NCBI GenBank assembly: GCA_003194525.1
Contig: NBIV01000060.1
Coordinates: forward strand, 1 to 64,000
Source of the DNA: Gracilariopsis chorda
Taxonomy: Eukaryota; Rhodophyta; Florideophyceae; Gracilariales; Gracilariaceae
DNA length: 64,000 nt
Direction: 5' to 3'
Part shown: positions 58,508-64,000 of the stretch, in pieces
Layout of the letters: each line of letters begins with the position of its first letter
Position numbering within the stretch: position 1 is the first letter of the stretch
Notes under the pieces: model-generated
What the model was told of the DNA's origin: nothing
The model's input: the letters and a program-made list of their open reading frames with translations, nothing else
Databases searched by the model: none
Made by a program: the position numbers and the translations under genes

Positions 58508-58815
58508 TTAAGAGACCTTGTACAATCCCATTATTATTGAAAAACTTTGTACAATCCCAGCTGATGGCTTCGGGCTGAGCCTTATCCAATCAGATCCGAG
58601 ATCGGGTTTGCTGCGCCGAACTACTGAGCTGTCAAGTGTAATGAGACGTATACTGATCATAAAATTCTGGCATTAGGGATATGTAGAAGGCGTCAAGCTC
58701 ATGTTGTTGTTGTCGCTGATCAGCGTGCTGGCGTTCAACGTTCTGTGCACATCATCGTTCTGCACGCGAGCATGCGCCAACGCGCCGCGCTCTATGACCC
58801 GTTTCCCCTGCCGCA
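58508..58815 (+). promoter_or_regulatory. Upstream region of VPS53
   Basis: This 300 bp gap between the transposon and the VPS53 start should hold the promoter and leader; I see no clear TATA box. A 13 bp direct repeat TTGTACAATCCCA stands at 58518-58530 and 58547-58559 around a TTATTATTGAAAAAC stretch that also occurs at 55035-55049. An upstream frame from ATG 58701 overlaps the VPS53 start out of frame. Confidence 0.4.
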
Positions 58816-61326
58816 ATGAATCCGCCCCAGCCGCTAGTGGCGGAGCGGCTCCCTCCGCCCACGCACCCCATGCCCGCAGACCTTCCAGAACTGGAGGAGC
58901 TCGCCCAACTGGACATCCCCCTTACCGCCGAAATTGACGTCGCCGCCTATCTCAACGCTCGCTTCCCCTCCGAAGCCCAGCTCAACACCAATCTCAACCC
59001 CTTTCTCGATCGCATCGACGCCGCTTTACATCGTCTCGACACCCATCTCACTACCCTCATCGACCGCCATCGCAATGACACCCTCCCAATCTCCGATAAC
59101 ATCAACTCCACTACTCAATCGCTAACAGACGCCCAATCTTCTCTCGCTACTCTCACCGCCGCTGCCGATACCGCGTCAGAGAGCCTCCAACAAGCTCTTG
59201 CCCCAGCCACCTCAACATACGCCGCCCTACAAAACGTTTCCAACACAGCTGCTGCAGTGGAAGCCCTTGTCACACTGGATGATGCCGTTGTCAAGTTAGA
59301 GACCGCCGCCACCTCAACAAACCTGGACCACATCGCTTCGCATTTGAACGTATTCGATGCCGTACGCGACTCTCTCACGCTCTTCGAGTCGCAACCTGAA
59401 CCGAATTCATTGCCTCCGCTGCGAGCCCGTGCCGCCGTTGCTACAGAGACACTGCGTTCCACTATGCTTGTCGAGTTTAAGCGCAACTCGGATATGCTCT
59501 CCACTTCCGATACCTCTTCCAAGAATCTTGACGCTGCTGTGGAACGACTGCGCACCGCATGTATTGTAGCAGAGGCGATGGGCTCCATTGTGCGTGCTGA
59601 ATTGTTGGGTTCTTATATTCGCACCCGTCGATCTGCCTTTCGCGCCGCGTTTGAAATGGATCGCTCTGGGTTCGCGGGCATTGATAAGCGCTTTGCGTGG
59701 TTAAGGAAAGAACTGCGTGCGAACTGGGCGCATTTGGGTGGTGAGATGGTTGACAGAGGGTGGGGAAGAGTGTTTCCTGAACACTGGGGCGTTGCAAGAC
59801 GTGTTGCTGATGGAATTGTTGCCGAACTCAGGGAATGGACTTCCCGCACCTTGGATGTCGGTGCAGATCGTGATGTTGCAATTATGATACGCGCGCTGAG
59901 CAAGACCAAGGAGTTTGAGGTTGATCTTGATCGCCGCTTTAAGGTTGAACGGGCAAACTCTTTTGTTGGTAACATCAGTGAAAGCTATGGTCCTTGGATG
60001 GGGGCTTACGTTAATCAAGAAGATGAACATTTGAAGATTGTTCTTAGCGAACTGCTTCGCGACGAGACCTGGCTTTGTGAAGATTCTACAGTGCTCCGTT
60101 CTGGAACTGAACTCTTCCTTGTCATTAAGAAGTCTATGCGCACATGCGCATCGCTTGATGTGCGACAGCCTTTGTTTTCGTTGCATAGCGTGTTCCGTAA
60201 ACATCTATCCGCTTATGCGAATGCGCTTGTCAAACATTTGCCGGGCTTTCATGAAAATGCTCTGGCTGATGGGTCGGACCCTGAGGAGTTTACACGCAAG
60301 AAGAATCGTTCCTGTGCGATCGTCAATACCGCAGAGTATTGCTCAAACACCGTAGAACAGTTGGAAGAGAGCTTGCGGAGAACTGTTGAACACGCGTATG
60401 TCACGGACATCGATCTGTCAAGTGAGAGGGAGAAGTTCTCGGCAGTTTCTGCGAAGGGTGTTCAATCCCTTGTTGCGCTTATTGATGAGGACCTGGAACG
60501 TGACTTAAAAGCTTTATCTTCGCAAAATTGGGCGTCATGGCCTGAAGTTGGGGACACCAGCGAATGGGCTGAGAACATCTGCAAGAAGTTGAAGGATTCA
60601 GTGGAAGAAATGGTGAAGTTGATAGAAAGACATCACTTTAGGTTCTTCCTAGAGAAACTTGCGGTGTCCTTCTTGTTGCGGTATAAGAAGCATGTTTACA
60701 AGTGTGAACAAGTGAACAACTACGGTGCTCAACAGATTCTACTCGATTCGTCTGCGTTGAAAACTGTGTTGCTTAACCTGCCGCCGTTGGTGAACACACC
60801 AGTACCGGCTGCGTTTGTGAAACAGGTGAATCGTGAAATGGGAAAAGTGGAGGCATTGCTCAAAGTAATTCTCGCTCCACTTGATGCCAGTGTCGATACC
60901 TATGCTGCTCTTGTACCGAACGGTACCGCAGCGGACTTCCAGCAGGTTCTTGAAATGAAGGGTCTTCGCCGCGCTGAAGCTGCACCTCTTGTGTTGAGCT
61001 ACTCCAGAGGAATCAGCCCGGCGCAGAGATTAGGATCCAATAAGAGTATCGTTACATCTCCGAAGAAAGTGTCAATGAGCGACCTTACGGAGCAAAAGGA
61101 TAATCCTGCTGGGAAGGAGGAGCCTATTACTAATGCTTCTGATTCAAACGCTTCTCAAAACCAAAGCGCGGCTGTTGGGTCAGTGATTTCCCTATTTGAT
61201 CGACTTGGCTCTTCGTTAAAGGAGTCGGGAATAACGGATCGCATTGATCAGGTCAGCTCTCATTTCGAATCTACTACAGATCGACTGAAGAAAGAAGCAG
61301 CTGCAAGAGGATTTCGATTTGGATGA
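58816..61326 (+). CDS. VPS53: VPS53, subunit of the GARP/EARP tethering complex
   Basis: 836 residues, no introns. Vps53 joins Vps51, Vps52 and Vps54 (or the EARP subunit) to tether endosome-derived vesicles at the trans-Golgi. The N-terminal block AAYLNARFPSEAQL (about 43-56) followed by RLDTHLTTLIDRH matches the family signature 'YINxLFPxExSL...IRxLDxxI'. A long, coiled-coil-like alanine/threonine-rich region comes next. GIDKRFAWLRKELR (about 286-300), VFPEHWGVARRVADGIV and LSKTKEFEVDLDRRF fit the conserved middle. SLHSVFRKHLSAYANALVKHLPG and NTAEYCSNTVEQLEESLR (about 500-520) are strong matches near the Vps53_N end. The C-terminus is low-complexity. The start is the first ATG in this frame with family similarity close behind it; an ATG at codon 19 is an alternative. 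Confidence 0.93.
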   Translation: MNPPQPLVAERLPPPTHPMPADLPELEELAQLDIPLTAEIDVAAYLNARFPSEAQLNTNLNPFLDRIDAALHRLDTHLTTLIDRHRNDTLPISDNINSTTQSLTDAQSSLATLTAAADTASESLQQALAPATSTYAALQNVSNTAAAVEALVTLDDAVVKLETAATSTNLDHIASHLNVFDAVRDSLTLFESQPEPNSLPPLRARAAVATETLRSTMLVEFKRNSDMLSTSDTSSKNLDAAVERLRTACIVAEAMGSIVRAELLGSYIRTRRSAFRAAFEMDRSGFAGIDKRFAWLRKELRANWAHLGGEMVDRGWGRVFPEHWGVARRVADGIVAELREWTSRTLDVGADRDVAIMIRALSKTKEFEVDLDRRFKVERANSFVGNISESYGPWMGAYVNQEDEHLKIVLSELLRDETWLCEDSTVLRSGTELFLVIKKSMRTCASLDVRQPLFSLHSVFRKHLSAYANALVKHLPGFHENALADGSDPEEFTRKKNRSCAIVNTAEYCSNTVEQLEESLRRTVEHAYVTDIDLSSEREKFSAVSAKGVQSLVALIDEDLERDLKALSSQNWASWPEVGDTSEWAENICKKLKDSVEEMVKLIERHHFRFFLEKLAVSFLLRYKKHVYKCEQVNNYGAQQILLDSSALKTVLLNLPPLVNTPVPAAFVKQVNREMGKVEALLKVILAPLDASVDTYAALVPNGTAADFQQVLEMKGLRRAEAAPLVLSYSRGISPAQRLGSNKSIVTSPKKVSMSDLTEQKDNPAGKEEPITNASDSNASQNQSAAVGSVISLFDRLGSSLKESGITDRIDQVSSHFESTTDRLKKEAAARGFRFG

Positions 61327-61538
61327 GTGTACATGTACTGTATTGCTACCCTTGTACTAGTGTTCTGTGGGATAGAGAAACATATGTATGAAGTCGCAAA
61401 ATACTGGTACGAAGGTAGATTGCTAACCCTTTATGCCACAGTTGTCGTGTGGTATCGCTTCGCGTACTCAAACTAACTCACAAAACCTCGGCCATAGGAG
61501 ACTTTTCTCTCATCAAGAAATAGAGCTCTTGGTTTACA

Positions 61539-62612
61539 TCACCATGTACGCCGAAACGTCGAGCGTGATGGAGATGAGGTCCTGTGGTTTCCGACTCGTA
61601 CCTCTTGCTTATGGGATACGCGTTTCTTCACGGTCGAGTTCTCGATTGTGACTAATCGCTCTCCAAGTTTAACAGATTCTCCTGGTTTCACTTCGAATTG
61701 TAGCCCCTGTTCAGGTGCTTCAAACAGAACCAAAATCGCAGATCCTAATCGAAAATGTCCCACGGAATCACCGGGCTGAAGTATTTTGAGTTCCTCATAA
61801 GACTTGTTTGTAACCTGGCCCAGTTTTGGCTGCAGTCGTGGTGTAAAAGGCTCCTCATCACCGTCAAGTACAATAGATCCCCTTCCTGCAGCACCAACTG
61901 CTGCCATCGCGAAGAAGCCATGGTCCCAGCCCCCCAACACTGCCACTCGCTCGTTCTGAGTGTACAAACCGTCGACATCGGAATTCATCCACAGCAGATA
62001 CCCCTCTATATATCTTCTGCTTCTCAACGTCCACTTTGCGGGGGAAACGAAACGATGACTATGCTCAGGACCGATATGAATGACTACATACCACAAGCGT
62101 GATCCGCTTTCTTCACGATCAGCTACTGCTACTGATGACTCGGCCAAAGGCTCCCTCTCAGTGGCGCCCATCAAGTCACGGATTCGATATTTGATCCCTT
62201 TCACGTCAATTGACCCATAGGCACCCACAGGCCCAGCAGCCATTACTTGGCCGTCACAGGGCGTAATCAGATCTGCTAACCTGTCTATCGGTCGCAGGTC
62301 TTGCCGAATTCTTCTTGCGAAGAAATCCGCAAGAGAGTAAAAGTCTTCAAGCTGTGCATCAACTTCAGATGCATCACATCCGGTTACGGAACAGTAGCTC
62401 GTGTATGCGTGTTTCCGCAGTGGTTTTGGGATCGGAATGGAAGCTGTGTAGTGCGCGACAATACCGATAGCGTTTAAGGGAACGGTGCGAAGCAACTTCG
62501 CGTCCTTCGATACGTTCGGACCGTTTTGCCAGTGAGCCGCGGCGAGCCCCATGGCTCCGACTCCTATACCCGACAACGCCAATGCCCCTATCCTTCTTCT
62601 AGCCATGAGCAA
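61539..62612 (-). CDS. PSD1: Phosphatidylserine decarboxylase, mitochondrial (PSD1) type
   Basis: 357 residues, one exon. It removes CO2 from phosphatidylserine to make phosphatidylethanolamine, normally in the mitochondrial inner membrane, after cutting itself to form a pyruvoyl group. A basic start and a hydrophobic stretch (about 8-27) fit a targeting and membrane anchor. Family blocks: LADFFARRI, TPCDGQVMAAG with D120, IGPEHSHRFVSPAKW with H186, NERVAVLGGWDHGFFAMAAVGA, and the cleavage site HFRLGSAILVLFEAP with S291. Two departures stand out: V189 replaces the second histidine of the YHxxH motif, and LGSA replaces LGST. In E. coli the second histidine (H147) belongs to the self-cleavage triad. 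Convergent with VPS53 (212 bp apart). Identity is sure; activity is open. Confidence 0.9.
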   Translation of the reverse strand: MLMARRRIGALALSGIGVGAMGLAAAHWQNGPNVSKDAKLLRTVPLNAIGIVAHYTASIPIPKPLRKHAYTSYCSVTGCDASEVDAQLEDFYSLADFFARRIRQDLRPIDRLADLITPCDGQVMAAGPVGAYGSIDVKGIKYRIRDLMGATEREPLAESSVAVADREESGSRLWYVVIHIGPEHSHRFVSPAKWTLRSRRYIEGYLLWMNSDVDGLYTQNERVAVLGGWDHGFFAMAAVGAAGRGSIVLDGDEEPFTPRLQPKLGQVTNKSYEELKILQPGDSVGHFRLGSAILVLFEAPEQGLQFEVKPGESVKLGERLVTIENSTVKKRVSHKQEVRVGNHRTSSPSRSTFRRTW

Positions 62613-62902
62613 TTTCTAGACAACCTCTGGTGATAGTTTTCTTTCCGCACTGACTGCTTTCATAGACTGTCCGGGCAGACTTCCTGGATTTCGGTCATCA
62701 ATAGAGAAATGACGAGTACAGTTCTCTGCAGGTGAGGTCTCCTATTACTGCCGGAAGCAGATCGAGTGAGTAGTACGCAGAGTTGTAGTGTTAAGCCTGC
62801 TAAATGTTATGTGCGTTTAGGTCTTGGCACCATGGGACAGTCAATCGCTATGTATAGTGCTTAAAAAGACGCGGCGGCGAAGATCGGATAGCTCCTACAG
62901 TA

Positions 62903-64000
62903 TCAAGCTGTGAACACAAGGAAAACTGAAACAACATAGATCAGAACGAAGTGCATGCCGGCGAACGCCGTGTTGAGAAGCACGAATATGTCCGGGGCAG
63001 ACGCCGGAGGACGTCCGAAAATAAGAACAAAATTCAACACGACGGCAACGGTAGCATTCCCCAGCACAAACCATTGCATAAACTGCCTTTCCCTTCGAGT
63101 ATGACCTCCGAAACCCATGAACTTTGGTGGGGTTGATATGGCAGTTACTACGTGAATGGCAATCGATGCAGCGTACGCCGATGCAGACCCTTCTCGAAGA
63201 AGTAGTGGAAACAGGGAAAAAGCGGCAGCAATGGACATCCATGTTGAAAGAACCGGGTACCTGCCGTGAAGTGCGGCAATTGGGGTAAGCGGTATCAGGA
63301 TTTGTTTCTCGTGTACCTGAAACGAGAACAGGTATGCACTTAAAGAGCACCCGAAAGTGGCCAGGAGAAGACGTGTTGGTGAAGGTTGGAGAGATACGCC
63401 AACACAAAAAGGGAGTGAAGCAAGCAGAGTAATGATGGCACAAAACAGGAACAGGCTCTTTCCAGCAAGCCATCGGTTGACCTTGAAGAGTACAGAAACT
63501 GAGCACCAAACATTTGCAACTTTGTCCTCATACAAGCCTCGAGATATTGGGAACAAACGAACCAACATCCCCCTCAACAGCTCCCCATCCATGAGCCAAG
63601 GAGCGAATATGAGACAACTAATCGTGATGATCGTTGCAAGGATTTTTGCAGCGTACAATCCTGCTGCCATCGCTCCTCGCCCTTTGTACAGTCGAAACAT
63701 ACGACTCACTAAAAAGGCGAATATAGCAAGGGCATAGTACATGAGCATATGTTTGAAGTAGATCGCAGCGCAGAAAAACGCAGACCCAAGCACATCATGC
63801 TCCTTAACGAAACATGTCAGCGCAGCGAGAAAAAGTCCCAAGCTCACGTTGTTGTACTGAAAGTGTGCGTGGTCAACGAGTAAGAGAGCTGGAAGGCTTA
63901 GGCAGAAGGCTGCTGATCTGAACAACTCTGACCCGCATTCGCACCAACAGGAGAAACTTGATCCAGGCTTAGACTTTTTGTAAACCACGTATACACAAGC
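62903..64000 (-). CDS. ALG6: ALG6-type dolichyl-P-glucose glucosyltransferase, N-terminus outside window
   Basis: The frame is open to the window edge, so the N-terminal part with the first luminal loop is missing; about 365 residues are seen. ALG6 adds the first glucose to Man9GlcNAc2-PP-dolichol in the ER. Marks: LLLVDHAHFQYNNVSLGL, FKHMLMYYA, RLFPISRGLYEDKVANVWC, FSFQVHEKQILIPLTPI, and many membrane helices. The RGLYEDKVANVWC block separates ALG6 from ALG8, which, as I recall, reads more like RGLxHAYWAPNFW. The C-terminus ends in a hydrophobic helix (FVLIYVVSVFLVF). It lies 290 bp upstream of PSD on the same strand. No introns are seen. Confidence 0.92.
   Translation of the reverse strand, partial: ACVYVVYKKSKPGSSFSCWCECGSELFRSAAFCLSLPALLLVDHAHFQYNNVSLGLFLAALTCFVKEHDVLGSAFFCAAIYFKHMLMYYALAIFAFLVSRMFRLYKGRGAMAAGLYAAKILATIITISCLIFAPWLMDGELLRGMLVRLFPISRGLYEDKVANVWCSVSVLFKVNRWLAGKSLFLFCAIITLLASLPFCVGVSLQPSPTRLLLATFGCSLSAYLFSFQVHEKQILIPLTPIAALHGRYPVLSTWMSIAAAFSLFPLLLREGSASAYAASIAIHVVTAISTPPKFMGFGGHTRRERQFMQWFVLGNATVAVVLNFVLIFGRPPASAPDIFVLLNTAFAGMHFVLIYVVSVFLVFTA

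Noticed and set aside
58701-58937. Independent secreted small protein upstream of VPS53
   Set aside because: Only the first 25 residues look like a signal peptide; the rest is the out-of-frame reading of VPS53 codons. Kept only as a possible upstream frame.
63357-63737. Plus-strand frame opposite ALG6
   Set aside because: Shadow of the ALG6 coding strand; the minus strand carries the conserved motifs.
1-64000. tRNA, rRNA or other standard RNA genes
   Set aside because: I saw no convincing cloverleaf with the conserved T-arm box, and no rRNA stretches. A dedicated scan could still find one.

Overview
The window reads as nuclear DNA of a eukaryote with intron-poor genes. Three host genes at the right end are each open in a single exon: VPS53 (58816-61326, +), a phosphatidylserine decarboxylase (61539-62612, -) and an ALG6-type glucosyltransferase (from 62903 to past the window end, -). 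They sit 200-300 bp apart. A tight gene island beside tens of kilobases of nested transposons fits a florideophyte red alga (Chondrus- or Gracilaria-like). That placement is inference from architecture, not from a species marker.

Left part (1-8821): a Ty3/gypsy chromodomain retrotransposon whose 5' end lies outside the window. It ends in a 1.33 kb LTR bounded by TGTAGTGCAA/TTGCACTACA. The whole element, coding and non-coding alike, is studded with perfect mini-hairpins (typical stem 5 bp, loop 3 nt, CC...GG ends) about every 40-50 bases. Two diverged copies of one segment inside the LTR keep several hairpins with different stem bases on both arms. This is the most unusual signal in the window.

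From 8.8 to 24.7 kb the DNA is AT-richer and badly decayed. It holds an old minus-strand LTR retrotransposon (integrase and gag remains, 9.5-12.1 kb), two diverged promoter-bearing repeats (13.3-13.9 and 19.7-20.1 kb), and much that I cannot identify.

From 24.7 to 35.0 kb lies a nested pair of related Ty3/gypsy elements. The outer element (24730-34983, 420 bp LTRs, target duplication CTAAG) is split by an inner one on the opposite strand (26546-31430, 207 bp LTRs, target duplication ATTGT). From 36.3 to 50.6 kb DNA transposons dominate: a decayed PIF/Harbinger with its Myb-like partner gene, split by a pogo-type element; a second, more decayed pogo copy; a protein resembling the DUF7869 family; and a DDE plus YqaJ-like nuclease element.

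From 51.2 to 55.0 kb is a Ty1/copia element with very short (97 bp) LTRs and a GTCAG target duplication. It is followed by a cluster of three long hairpins. Next comes an end-to-end PIF/Harbinger transposon (55411-58507) with 14 bp perfect terminal inverted repeats, a TTA target duplication and the usual tail-to-tail pair of genes. It ends about 300 bp upstream of VPS53.

The host genes serve retrograde Golgi tethering (VPS53, GARP/EARP complex), phosphatidylethanolamine synthesis (PSD) and N-glycan precursor glucosylation (ALG6). They share a membrane-trafficking theme, but nothing here shows co-regulation. The PSD lacks one of the two usual active-site histidines. All counts and alignments below were made by eye.
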